From: Bacteroidota bacterium | Lineage (GTDB): Bacteria > Bacteroidota > Ignavibacteria > Kryptoniales > JAKASW01 | NCBI GenBank assembly: GCA_021825585.1 | Contig: JAKAGT010000027.1 | Span: 1-64,000 of the forward strand | Reading direction: 5' to 3' | DNA length: 64,000 nucleotides | The notes under the pieces: generated by a model | Told to the model about the DNA's origin: nothing | The model's input: the letters and a program-made list of their open reading frames with translations, nothing else | Databases searched by the model: none | In this document: one piece after another, positions 46,341 through 55,706 of the stretch | How positions within the stretch are numbered: position 1 is the stretch's first letter | Layout of the letters: each line of letters opens with the position of its first letter | Made by a program: the position numbers and the translations under genes

Positions 46341-48968
46341 ATGATTCGATTGAAACTATGGCTGGTAAGCATTTGCGTGCTTATGACTTCATACAGCGCG
46401 TTCGGGGGGACTACAGGGAAGGTCGCGGGAAAAGTCGTCGACTCTCAAAACGGGCAGCCCATAATCGGCGCCTCAGTTGTGGTTGTCGGCACGCAGTCCG
46501 GGGCTGCCTCCGACTTGAACGGGGATTACGTGATTATCAATCTCCCTCCAGGCACATACTCGATACGTGCCAGTGCAGTCGGGTACTCGGCCATGCTTGT
46601 GAACAATGTCCGCGTCTCAGCCGATCTAACTACAAACGTTGAGTTCAAACTCACCGAAGCGTCGATACAAACGAAAGAAGTCGTGGTAACGGCGCACCGG
46701 CCCCTGATCCAGAAGGACCTGACTTCGAGCGAGACAACGATAGGTGCGAGCCAGATTCAGACCCTTCCGGTCGAAGATGTGCAGAGTTTAGTGAACCTGC
46801 AGGCCGGGGTTGTGGACGGACACTTCAGGGGAGGCCGGTCCGGGGAAGTGGCATATATGATCGACGGGCTTAACGTAAACGATGTTTACTCGGGCGATCC
46901 GACACTCCAGGTTGAAAATTCCGCTGTCCAGGAAATTCAGGTGATAAGCGGGACCTTCAATGCCGAATACGGGCAGGCCATGTCGGGTGTCGTAAACGTG
47001 ATAACAAAGGATGGAGGAGACCATGTCACCGGGAGCTTCTCGACTTATGCCGGAAGTTATCTCACGTCTCACACCAACATCTTCTGGAACACCGGGACTT
47101 TCAGGCCCCAAAGCATTTACAACTTTGACGGAGTCCTGAGCGGCCCTGTCCCTCTCACGAACAAGAGAGTGTCGTTCTTCCTGAACGGCAGATTCTACAA
47201 CAACGACGGTTATCTGTACGGGAAGAGGGTCTATGAGCCGACCGATAGCTCCAATTACGGTACGAGTCCATGGCAGATCCAGGCAACGGGGAATGGGGCC
47301 TATGTCCCGATGAGCCCCGACAGGAGATGGACTGTCCTCGGCAAATTGTCGTTCAAAGTGTTTTCGGCCGACAACCTGGATTTCACGGGTCTTTATCAGA
47401 ACCAGTATTCGAAAATATACGATCAGAATTTCAGGCTGAATCCGGACGGAACGTATCAAACGCTCAACGGAAGCTATGAGGGGTCACTGGAATTTACACA
47501 TGTGTTCAGCGACAAGACTTTTCTTACACTGAGGGGCTCGATCCTGGACGGGAGGTACTATCAGTATCTTTATTCGAACCCGCTCGATATGCGGTACGTC
47601 GATCCGTCAAGACTGAACCAGCGCCCCGCCGATACATTCTTCACCGGCGGGACTGAAAACTATCACTATAATCACGACTCCAGGACGTACACTGCCAAGG
47701 GTGACTTAACGAGCCAGGTGACAGACCATCATCTAATCAAACTGGGATTTGAGTTCGACTACAACCGCCTTTGGCTTCACGATTATCAGGTACACCGGGA
47801 CCCCACGACAAACTACCTGCCCGCGCTGCCGGCGCCTGATTCACCCGACAACCTTCAGTATCTCAGGTATCCTTATCAGTTTTCGGCATACGCTCAGGAC
47901 AAGATTGAATACAACTATCTTATAGTGAATGCCGGCGTAAGGCTCGACTACTTCAATCCCAGATATCTCGTGCCGCAGAACCCGAATGCTCTACCCAATT
48001 CTCCTCTTCTCCCCGCCGCCGTGAAATATCAATTGAGTCCGCGTCTTGGTCTGGCCTACCCGATAACGGACCGCGGAGTAATTCACATCAGTTACGGCAA
48101 TTTTTTCCAGATACCCCCGCTTCAATATCTGTATGAAGACCCCGGATTCAAGGTCGTGGTTGCCTCCGGACAGGTCAGCACGATAATGGGGAACGCCGAT
48201 CTCAAACCGCAGCAGACGACGGCTTATGAAGTCGGACTCCAGCAGCAGCTGACTGACGACATTGCGGTTGACGCCACCCTGTACTACAAGGACATCCGCA
48301 ACCTTATCGACACTCAGATCCTGAATTACCTGAACGGGGCAGCTCAGTACGCGCGCTACATCAATCTGGATTACGGCAACGTCAAAGGAATAGTGATCAG
48401 CTTCGAGAAGCGGCTTTCGAACAACTTCGCCGCCAACATCGATTATACCTATCAGATTGCGACCGGCGACGCATCGGATCCGTTGACCGTATACCAGGCA
48501 TATCAGACGAACCCTCCTGCGGAGACTCCTAAGTCCCTGGTGCCGCTCAACTGGGATCGTACCCATTCCCTCAATTTAACCATGACTTATGGCGTTCCGG
48601 ACAATTACGACATAAGCGTAATTGGGCAGATGGGTTCAGGCCTGCCGTACACTCCTTCGCAGTCAACTTACCAATCTGCCGGTGTTAACAGCGCGCGGAT
48701 GCCCGCGTTCTACACTTTCGACCTCTACGCGACGAAGTATTTCGAGCTGGGAGGAAGAAGATTCTCGGTGTTCATGAAAGTGTATAACCTTTTTGATACA
48801 GAGAACGTATTGAACGTATTCACGGACACCGGAAGCGCAAGTTATACGACCGCTCTGGTACTGGACCCGCCTCCTCAGGGGGTGAACTCGCTGGCCGAAT
48901 ACTACACCCGGCCGGATTTCTATTCGGCTCCGCGCCAAATACTTGTAGGCTTTCAGGTAAATCTGTAA
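46341..48968 (+). CDS. TonB-dependent outer-membrane receptor (SusC/CirA-like)
   Basis: 875 residues from ATG 46341, chosen because AGAGGAA precedes it and a signal peptide (LKLWLVSICVLMTSYSAFG) follows. The frame is open upstream, but that part lies in the hairpin. Residues about 25-105 form a CarboxypepD_reg-like domain (GKVAGKVVDSQNGQPIIGAS), about 115-230 the plug (SSETTIGASQIQTLPVEDVQ, EYGQAMSGVVNVITKDGG), and the rest a 22-strand-type barrel with an aromatic-rich end. It should import a bulky solute, here probably an oligosaccharide, with energy from TonB. No SusD follows; the next gene is a large secreted protein. Confidence 0.9.
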   Translation: MIRLKLWLVSICVLMTSYSAFGGTTGKVAGKVVDSQNGQPIIGASVVVVGTQSGAASDLNGDYVIINLPPGTYSIRASAVGYSAMLVNNVRVSADLTTNVEFKLTEASIQTKEVVVTAHRPLIQKDLTSSETTIGASQIQTLPVEDVQSLVNLQAGVVDGHFRGGRSGEVAYMIDGLNVNDVYSGDPTLQVENSAVQEIQVISGTFNAEYGQAMSGVVNVITKDGGDHVTGSFSTYAGSYLTSHTNIFWNTGTFRPQSIYNFDGVLSGPVPLTNKRVSFFLNGRFYNNDGYLYGKRVYEPTDSSNYGTSPWQIQATGNGAYVPMSPDRRWTVLGKLSFKVFSADNLDFTGLYQNQYSKIYDQNFRLNPDGTYQTLNGSYEGSLEFTHVFSDKTFLTLRGSILDGRYYQYLYSNPLDMRYVDPSRLNQRPADTFFTGGTENYHYNHDSRTYTAKGDLTSQVTDHHLIKLGFEFDYNRLWLHDYQVHRDPTTNYLPALPAPDSPDNLQYLRYPYQFSAYAQDKIEYNYLIVNAGVRLDYFNPRYLVPQNPNALPNSPLLPAAVKYQLSPRLGLAYPITDRGVIHISYGNFFQIPPLQYLYEDPGFKVVVASGQVSTIMGNADLKPQQTTAYEVGLQQQLTDDIAVDATLYYKDIRNLIDTQILNYLNGAAQYARYINLDYGNVKGIVISFEKRLSNNFAANIDYTYQIATGDASDPLTVYQAYQTNPPAETPKSLVPLNWDRTHSLNLTMTYGVPDNYDISVIGQMGSGLPYTPSQSTYQSAGVNSARMPAFYTFDLYATKYFELGGRRFSVFMKVYNLFDTENVLNVFTDTGSASYTTALVLDPPPQGVNSLAEYYTRPDFYSAPRQILVGFQVNL

Positions 48969-48975
48969 GAGGAAT

Positions 48976-51900
48976 ATGATGAAAAAAGTTTTCCTAATAG
49001 CGTCGCTGTTTCTTGCTGCCTCATCTGCGCGAAGCCAGGTGATTCTTGATATGAACAAGGGCAACATCCTTTACACCAAGCAGGGGATAATGGACGGCAA
49101 CCTCGTCAGGACCCTGTTTTTCAATTACGGCATGATTGCGGATTGGCCCTATCAGCCTTCCGGTGAGTGGCCGAAAGGCTCGGGACATTCATATGTCGAC
49201 GGTGTGGCGTTGATAGCGCAGACAGAAGTGAACTACAACGGACACATCTTCCATCCGCTCGAGACACGGTACAGGGAATTTATGCGCGCCGCGCCCGACG
49301 GGACACCGTGGGGATGGGAGCCTCTTCCGGGCTATGCGAACCAGAACCAGGGATCGCCTGCGCTGAGCACCGATCCGAGCACGTGGCCCACTCAGTGGCC
49401 TGACAGGCCGGCGGATTGGGCGGGTTACTGGAACGGGTTCTTCGGCAAGGGAGTGCAGAACGCAGACCTCGAATCGTATTTCGTGTTTGACGATGCCAGC
49501 GACAAGCAGTATACTTCTCTCTACGGATATTACCCAATTCCATCAGATACGGCCCGCGGCGGTCTTGGCATCCAGGTTAGAGGACGAGGATTTCAGTGGT
49601 CCCAGGTCCTTGCCCAGAACAACATCTTCTGGTATTACGAACTCCAGAACATTACTCAACGCGACTATCCCAAGACTCTCTTCGCCCAGTACGTCGACTG
49701 GGGAATCGGCGGAGTAGGAGGTAGCGATTTCAACAGCGGAGCATTCGATCTTGGTCTGGACATATCTTATTCGTGGAGCGAGCTTCCGTACGGTCAACCG
49801 GGCAACTGGAGCCCCGTCGGGATGGCCGGTTACGCGTTCCTTCAGAGTCCGGGCAATTCGACCGACCACATAGATAACGACGGCGACGGTCTCACCGACG
49901 AGAGCCAGGATAATGATGCGATGGCATACGTCACGAATCAGAACCAGGATTATTTCTTCACGGATTCTGTTGCCTTCAAGAACTTTTACCATACTTCCTG
50001 GCACCCCCACTGGCTCGGGGACGAGAATGAGAACTGGGTGTCTTACACCGACCTCAACCATGACGGCAAGTGGGAACCCGACGAGCCCTTGAACGACGAC
50101 GTGGGTTCTGACGGTATTGGCCCGCTGGATCCAGGATATCCGGGTACCGACCCTAACGGGTCGCAGGGTGACGGCAAACCGGAGCAGGGAGAGCCTGACT
50201 TCGGGAGGCTCGATAAGGATGAATCGGACCAGCTCGGTCTGACCGGCTACAACATTTTCCCGGTACATCAATACGAGCTGCTCGACGATGAGCAGAACTG
50301 GCAGGTGCTGACCTCTCTGGCCCCGCCGAGTGCTGAAATACTCAAAGGTGTCAACCTCGCCAACATGTTTGCGTGCGGTCTGTTCCCACTCAACCATGGA
50401 GATATCGAGAGATTCTCAATGGCGCTGCTTTTCGGAAACAATCTTCAAGACCTCGCGCAGAGGAAACAGACTATTCAGCAGATTTATAACGCCAACTATC
50501 AGTTCTTCAAGCCGCCGAACAAGCCTATACTTACCGCCGTCCCCGGCGACCATAAAGTGACGCTGTACTGGGACGACGGAGCTGAGAAGACATACGACAG
50601 GTTTCTGCAGAAGTACGATTTCGAAGGCTATAAGGTCTACCGTTCTACGGACCCGAGCTTCCTTGAGTCTCAAGTGATCACGGACGCCTTTGGGAATCCC
50701 ACCTTCCGAAAGCCCATTGCGCAGTTCGACAAGATAGACAGCGTTGAGGGTTTCTTCCCATTCGCATTGAACGGCGTGCAATATTATTTGGGAGATAATT
50801 CCGGCCTAAGGCACTCGTTTGTCGATTCAACTGTGCAGAACGGACAAAGGTACTACTATGCAGTGGTCTCGTACAATCAGGGTTACGTTACGACGAACGT
50901 TCAGGGTCAGGTCCTGGGAATACTCCCGGCCGAATGCACGAGCAACATAAAGGTGGACGCAAACGGCAACGTACTTTACACCGACGTGAACTGTGCCGTG
51001 GTGACTCCTGGCGCGCCTGCGGCAGGCTTCATTCCCGCCGGACTCGTGGGAAATTTGCAGCACAACGGTCCGGGAACAGGTTCGATACAGATAACGGTTC
51101 TGAATTCCGATCTTGTCAAGAACGGGGACACTTACCAGATGACGTTCCAGAACAATGGGCCGTTCTATAATTCGACTGTGTCCTCATACAGCCTGGAGAA
51201 CTTAACGACCGGTCAAGTGCTGGATAACAACGTCCCGATCAACTACTACGGCCAGGAGATGCCGGTTTTCGACGGGTCGATAGGATATATCTACAACGAT
51301 ACTCTTGTAAAGATCGACAGCACCGCATGGCTCAAGGGTCAGTGCAACTACACGGTGATACCCAGGTTGGACCAGCAGTTCGCGACGACCAACATAGCCT
51401 ACCCGGCGGACTTTCAGATAAAGTTTTACGATCACGTTGTGGATACATCTCAGCATCTCTTTTTCGGAGGTCCGCCCGCACAGCCGGTGGATTTCACGGT
51501 GTGGAACATGACCGAGAACTCGAAAGCACCGTTCATATTCTACGACAACAATGAAAATGGAAAGTTCGACGCCGGAGATGAGGTTGTGATCGTATGCGGC
51601 GATTCTGCCGGCGCTCCGCCTGCGCCGGGACAGTATCACACGACATGGAGCGTGAAGTTCGTCACCGACACCACTCAGGCGACGCAGATTGCGCCTTCCC
51701 CTGGTGACGTATACGAGATAATGACGACGAAGCCCTTCCGCGACAACGAGAGTTTCACGTTCGCCATGAGGGGCGAGACGATAGATACGACGCTAGCTAA
51801 GAACCAGCTAGGCGATATAAAAGTAGTGCCGAATCCGTATCTGGGTGCGGTATCCTGGGAGCCGCCGCTGTTGTTCCAGACGGGAAGAGGGCAGAGGCTT

Positions 51901-52122
51901 CTCTATTTCACGCATCTCCCTAAGTTCTGCACGATAAGGATCTACACGGTGAGCGGAGCACTGGTTCAGACTTTGCACCACGATGCACCCGACAACGACG
52001 GACAGGAGCCGTGGAACCTGTTGTCGAAAGACGGGATGGACATCGCGTATGGTTTGTACATCTATCAGGTGGATGCCCCGGGCATCGGTACGAAGATAGG
52101 CAAATTCGCGGTGGTAAAGTGA
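48976..52122 (+). CDS. Large secreted protein with calcium-type repeats, Fn3-like domain and T9SS-like C-terminus
   Basis: 1048 residues, signal peptide MKKVFLIASLFLAASSARSQ. Acidic calcium-binding-type loops occur at about 295-305 (DNDGDGLTDESQDND), about 358 (DLNHDGKWEPDE) and about 857 (DNNENGKFDAGDE). A fibronectin-III-like segment (KPILTAVPGDHKVTLYWDDG) starts near residue 515. The last about 90 residues (VVPNPYLGAVSWEPP to GTKIGKFAVVK) are a divergent FlgD/T9SS-type C-terminal domain. No enzyme motif is recognised and there is no lipobox, so it is not a SusD. Its place directly after the TonB receptor (7-base gap) and before the PorV-like gene suggests it works with both. Confidence 0.75.
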   Translation: MMKKVFLIASLFLAASSARSQVILDMNKGNILYTKQGIMDGNLVRTLFFNYGMIADWPYQPSGEWPKGSGHSYVDGVALIAQTEVNYNGHIFHPLETRYREFMRAAPDGTPWGWEPLPGYANQNQGSPALSTDPSTWPTQWPDRPADWAGYWNGFFGKGVQNADLESYFVFDDASDKQYTSLYGYYPIPSDTARGGLGIQVRGRGFQWSQVLAQNNIFWYYELQNITQRDYPKTLFAQYVDWGIGGVGGSDFNSGAFDLGLDISYSWSELPYGQPGNWSPVGMAGYAFLQSPGNSTDHIDNDGDGLTDESQDNDAMAYVTNQNQDYFFTDSVAFKNFYHTSWHPHWLGDENENWVSYTDLNHDGKWEPDEPLNDDVGSDGIGPLDPGYPGTDPNGSQGDGKPEQGEPDFGRLDKDESDQLGLTGYNIFPVHQYELLDDEQNWQVLTSLAPPSAEILKGVNLANMFACGLFPLNHGDIERFSMALLFGNNLQDLAQRKQTIQQIYNANYQFFKPPNKPILTAVPGDHKVTLYWDDGAEKTYDRFLQKYDFEGYKVYRSTDPSFLESQVITDAFGNPTFRKPIAQFDKIDSVEGFFPFALNGVQYYLGDNSGLRHSFVDSTVQNGQRYYYAVVSYNQGYVTTNVQGQVLGILPAECTSNIKVDANGNVLYTDVNCAVVTPGAPAAGFIPAGLVGNLQHNGPGTGSIQITVLNSDLVKNGDTYQMTFQNNGPFYNSTVSSYSLENLTTGQVLDNNVPINYYGQEMPVFDGSIGYIYNDTLVKIDSTAWLKGQCNYTVIPRLDQQFATTNIAYPADFQIKFYDHVVDTSQHLFFGGPPAQPVDFTVWNMTENSKAPFIFYDNNENGKFDAGDEVVIVCGDSAGAPPAPGQYHTTWSVKFVTDTTQATQIAPSPGDVYEIMTTKPFRDNESFTFAMRGETIDTTLAKNQLGDIKVVPNPYLGAVSWEPPLLFQTGRGQRLLYFTHLPKFCTIRIYTVSGALVQTLHHDAPDNDGQEPWNLLSKDGMDIAYGLYIYQVDAPGIGTKIGKFAVVK

Positions 52123-52135
52123 GGAGAATGACAAA

Positions 52136-53173
52136 ATGAAAAAGAGTTTGCTCCTCGTGTTCGCATTACAGATTCTTGTCGCAGGAAGCGCGTACTCGCA
52201 GCTCTTCGTGTCGAACGTTTCAAAGGTGGGGACGACCGCCGGCGCATTCCTCGAGATACCGGTCGGCGCCAGAGCGCTTGCTATGGGCGATGCATTCGTT
52301 GCCACCGCTGAAGATGCAAGCGCACTCTACTGGAACCCCGCGGGAATTGCGAGAGTGCAGAGCAACCAGGCATTCATACAACACACGAACTGGTTGGCCG
52401 GTACGACGTTCGATTACGGCGGTGCAGTCTTTCCGTTGGGAGAGTTAGGCACCATCGGTGCATCGGTCACTTCATTCAATTCCGGACAAATGGAGGTGAC
52501 GAACATCGATTTTCCGAACGGCAACGGTCTTTATTTCAGCGTGAACGACATCGCGCTCGGAGTCGCGTATGCCCGCCAGCTTACCGACAAATTCTCAATC
52601 GGAGTCAACGCGAAGTACATCCAGGAAAGCATCTGGAACGAGCAGGCGAGCGCATTTGCCATCGACATCGGCACTCTTCTGACGACAAATTTTCTGAACG
52701 GCCTGCGGATCGGAGCGACGATATATAATTTCGGTACCAACATGCAAATGGCCGGCCCCGATCTGAGGCAATTCCATCCGATAGACCCGACAAAACTCGG
52801 TACGAACCAGAACATTCCTGAAGACATCGAAACCAACAGCTGGCCGCTGCCGTTGAACTTCCAGTTCGGTCTGGCGACAGACATCATAAAAACCGAAGAC
52901 AACACGCTGACTATCGACATGGACGCACTCCATCCCAGCGATAACTATGAAAGCATCAATGTCGGAGGAGAGTACAGTTTCAAGAAGTTCATCTATTTCC
53001 GGGCCGGCTATCGAAACCTGTTCCTGAAGGACAGTGAAGGGGGACTCTCGGCAGGAGTCGGTCTGCATTACGAGATACCATACAGCAATCTCTCCGTCGC
53101 TTTCGACTATGCCTACAACAACTACGGAAGGCTCAGTGCAACGAACACGTTTTCGCTTGCGGTTGGATTCTAG
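52136..53173 (+). CDS. PorV/PorQ-family outer-membrane protein
   Basis: 345 residues. Signal peptide MKKSLLLVFALQILVAGSAY, then the family hallmark IPVGARALAMGDAFVATAED and ALYWNPAGIARV, followed by FadL-like beta-barrel strands to the end (YGRLSATNTFSLAVGF). PorV-type proteins take T9SS cargo from the translocon and pass it to the attachment complex; other members have unassigned roles. It directly follows the large T9SS-like protein, suggesting a dedicated export or anchoring partner. Confidence 0.88.
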   Translation: MKKSLLLVFALQILVAGSAYSQLFVSNVSKVGTTAGAFLEIPVGARALAMGDAFVATAEDASALYWNPAGIARVQSNQAFIQHTNWLAGTTFDYGGAVFPLGELGTIGASVTSFNSGQMEVTNIDFPNGNGLYFSVNDIALGVAYARQLTDKFSIGVNAKYIQESIWNEQASAFAIDIGTLLTTNFLNGLRIGATIYNFGTNMQMAGPDLRQFHPIDPTKLGTNQNIPEDIETNSWPLPLNFQFGLATDIIKTEDNTLTIDMDALHPSDNYESINVGGEYSFKKFIYFRAGYRNLFLKDSEGGLSAGVGLHYEIPYSNLSVAFDYAYNNYGRLSATNTFSLAVGF

Positions 53174-53214
53174 GAATTAGTGATGATCATCTTGCTTTGT
53201 GAAATGGAGAAGAC

Positions 53215-55698
53215 TTGAAACAAAATCACGTTACCTCGTTTTTCCTGGCCTTTGTTTTTCTTTCCGGGACTTGTCTGGCACAGACGGGCAGCATCGGGAA
53301 GCTGGCAGTGTCGTTCGATCGCAGGTACGGCCAGGTGGAAGTCGGAGGCAATTATGTCGGCGCGGAGTTTCACCGCAGCCGGCCGCTTCCTTCCAGAATA
53401 AGTCTCTACTATCCGGTTGCCAACAGTATAGATCTGAGTACCGACTACTGGAAAAGGGGCGAATCCGAACCATTTAAGGTGTTCGTGAACATCGGCGACA
53501 GGGTTGATACAATCGGCGTGAAGCCGTGCGACTATCGGTGGACGCCTTACGCTGCTGACTTCACCGATAACCTTCCCGGGTACAAGGTTGACATCTCTTA
53601 CCGCTTCTGCGACGACCTTCCGTTCATGGTGGTCGAGATGAAGTTCAGGAATTTATCCGGGTCGGCGAAGACGTTTCATGTGAGAACGGTGCTCTCTACA
53701 ATTCTGCGCACCTGCCAGACTTACGCATGGAAGGACACGGCACGTGTTGAGTACATGCGCGGCGGCAGGGTATACGTAGCAGACTTCAGGTATCTGGACA
53801 CCGATTCGGCATCCGTGATAGTTGCGAATGCAGGCGGCGCCGTGCCGGTGAATGGGAAAGAGGAAACGTCTGGAAGAACGGAACTCGATCCTGCCGCGAG
53901 ATTCGAATATGCTGAGACGGTTAAGCCATCAGGAAGTTTCACCATCGTGCAACTCGTCGGATCATGCAGAATAGGCGAGACAAAGAGCATGGTGGCGAAG
54001 GCACTCGCCCGCTGGAAAGAAAGCGTGAAAAAGAACGATGCGCGGATTGTCAATTATGCATACCGCGACGCTCTGATCGAGGTTCCTGACAAAAATCTTG
54101 AACACACAGCGATGTGGTCGAAAGCTATGCTCGCCACGGACAGGCATTATATCGACGGCTCGATAGTTCCGATGCCCTGCCCGGCCGAGTATAACTTCTT
54201 CTTCACGCACGATGTACTCCTCACGGATCTCGGCGCGGTCAATTACGATCTTGCGAGGGTGAGGCATGATCTCCTGTTCATCCGGTCACTTACGCGGCGC
54301 GATTCCATTCTGCCCCACGCATTCTACTGGCGCGACAACGGTTTCAAGACCGAATTCGCGGCGGCGGATAACTGGAACCACCTATGGTTCATGATCGTGT
54401 GCGGTACTTATTTGAAGCACAGCAATGACATCGAGACGCTCGACTTGTTATATCCGATATTGAAGAAGAGCGTAGAGATGACTCTTTCCAATCTTGGGCC
54501 CGGAGGGCTGGCGTATTCGACGAGACCGGACTGGTGGGACATCGGCAACAATTATGGCGCACGCTCGTACCTCACCGCGCTGATGGTGCGGGCCTTAAGG
54601 GAATACGGCTACGTCGCGCTGACATTGCATAGAGACAACGGGTTCGCTGCGAAATGTCTCCGGACATCGGACTTGCTGCAGAAGGATCTTGTCAAGAAGC
54701 TGTGGAATTCCAAGGCAGGTTATCTTCTCAACACTCTCGATACGACCACCGTGGACTATCATTATTACGCCGGTTCCCTCGTCGCCGTAGATTTCAATGT
54801 GCTCGACAGGGAAAGATCGGATTCACTTCTTGCAACCGCCAGAAAGGAACTCCTGGATACTCACCTTGGCATAAGGAACGCGATGCCCGACGACTTCGAC
54901 AAGCTTGCATCCCTGTACAAATTCCAGGACGGCGAAGCGGGCGGTCCGTATGTTTATATGAACGGGGCGGTGTGGCCGCAGACCACGGCCTGGTACATTC
55001 TGGCGTTGATCCAGAACGATCACGTCAACCAGGCGAGAGAGGCTTTGTCAAAATACCTCAGCATCGGCGGTATTGAGGACAGTCCGAACGGACAGCCGTC
55101 ATTCTTCGAATATCGCTTTTCCGATCCGTCTTCTCCGCTTTACGGGAAGATCGACAAGCCCAACTTCCTCTGGGCGGGCGGTTGGTACCTGAACTCGCTG
55201 TACCATCTTGCGGGGGTAAGGGAGAACGAGTGGAATATCTATCTCACGCCTCACTTGCCGAACGGTTTCCAGAATACAGCATACGATCTGACTTCCGCCG
55301 GCCGAATGCACCGGGTGACCTGGACAGGCACGGGCGGATATTTCAGGGAAATTTCCGCCGACGGTGCAAATTTGCACTCTGCGGTAATCGATGGAAAAGG
55401 GAAGGACATCCGTGCCGAACTCGGTACGCCCGACAGTCCGTATCTGGCATCAGCATCATGTGTTATTAACGCCGTCAGCTATTCGGGCAATACCCATACG
55501 CTTGAAGTAAACGCCAAAGGACTGGTCGGTCAGTATGCAGGCTTGGCTGTTATCTCGCCGAAGCCGATGCGAAAAGTGATTGTCGGTAGTAAAGATATGA
55601 CTTCACAGGCAGTCTCGACGGACAAAGGTGGGGTCTATTCGATCAAAGTGAGTTTCCCCTTTGCAAGACAGCTTGAGAAAGCACATTTTATATTCTAA
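53215..55698 (+). CDS. Secreted (alpha/alpha)6-barrel glycosidase-like protein
   Basis: 827 residues. Start TTG with TGGAG 5 bases upstream; signal peptide FFLAFVFLSGTCLAQ. An N-terminal beta-sandwich (about 25-270) leads into a helical toroid (about 285-700) with motifs such as MPCPAEYNFFFTHDVLLTDL, NWNHLWFMIVCGTYL, TRPDWWDIGNNYGARSYLTA and MNGAVWPQTTAWYILALI, then a C-terminal beta domain. This is the architecture of glycogen-debranching, GH63, GH15 and GH94-type enzymes; Asp/Glu in THDV and RPDWWD are candidate catalytic residues. The linkage cleaved is unknown. It lacks a T9SS tail, so it is probably periplasmic. Confidence 0.8.
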   Translation: MKQNHVTSFFLAFVFLSGTCLAQTGSIGKLAVSFDRRYGQVEVGGNYVGAEFHRSRPLPSRISLYYPVANSIDLSTDYWKRGESEPFKVFVNIGDRVDTIGVKPCDYRWTPYAADFTDNLPGYKVDISYRFCDDLPFMVVEMKFRNLSGSAKTFHVRTVLSTILRTCQTYAWKDTARVEYMRGGRVYVADFRYLDTDSASVIVANAGGAVPVNGKEETSGRTELDPAARFEYAETVKPSGSFTIVQLVGSCRIGETKSMVAKALARWKESVKKNDARIVNYAYRDALIEVPDKNLEHTAMWSKAMLATDRHYIDGSIVPMPCPAEYNFFFTHDVLLTDLGAVNYDLARVRHDLLFIRSLTRRDSILPHAFYWRDNGFKTEFAAADNWNHLWFMIVCGTYLKHSNDIETLDLLYPILKKSVEMTLSNLGPGGLAYSTRPDWWDIGNNYGARSYLTALMVRALREYGYVALTLHRDNGFAAKCLRTSDLLQKDLVKKLWNSKAGYLLNTLDTTTVDYHYYAGSLVAVDFNVLDRERSDSLLATARKELLDTHLGIRNAMPDDFDKLASLYKFQDGEAGGPYVYMNGAVWPQTTAWYILALIQNDHVNQAREALSKYLSIGGIEDSPNGQPSFFEYRFSDPSSPLYGKIDKPNFLWAGGWYLNSLYHLAGVRENEWNIYLTPHLPNGFQNTAYDLTSAGRMHRVTWTGTGGYFREISADGANLHSAVIDGKGKDIRAELGTPDSPYLASASCVINAVSYSGNTHTLEVNAKGLVGQYAGLAVISPKPMRKVIVGSKDMTSQAVSTDKGGVYSIKVSFPFARQLEKAHFIF

Positions 55699-55706
55699 CT
55701 GAGTCT

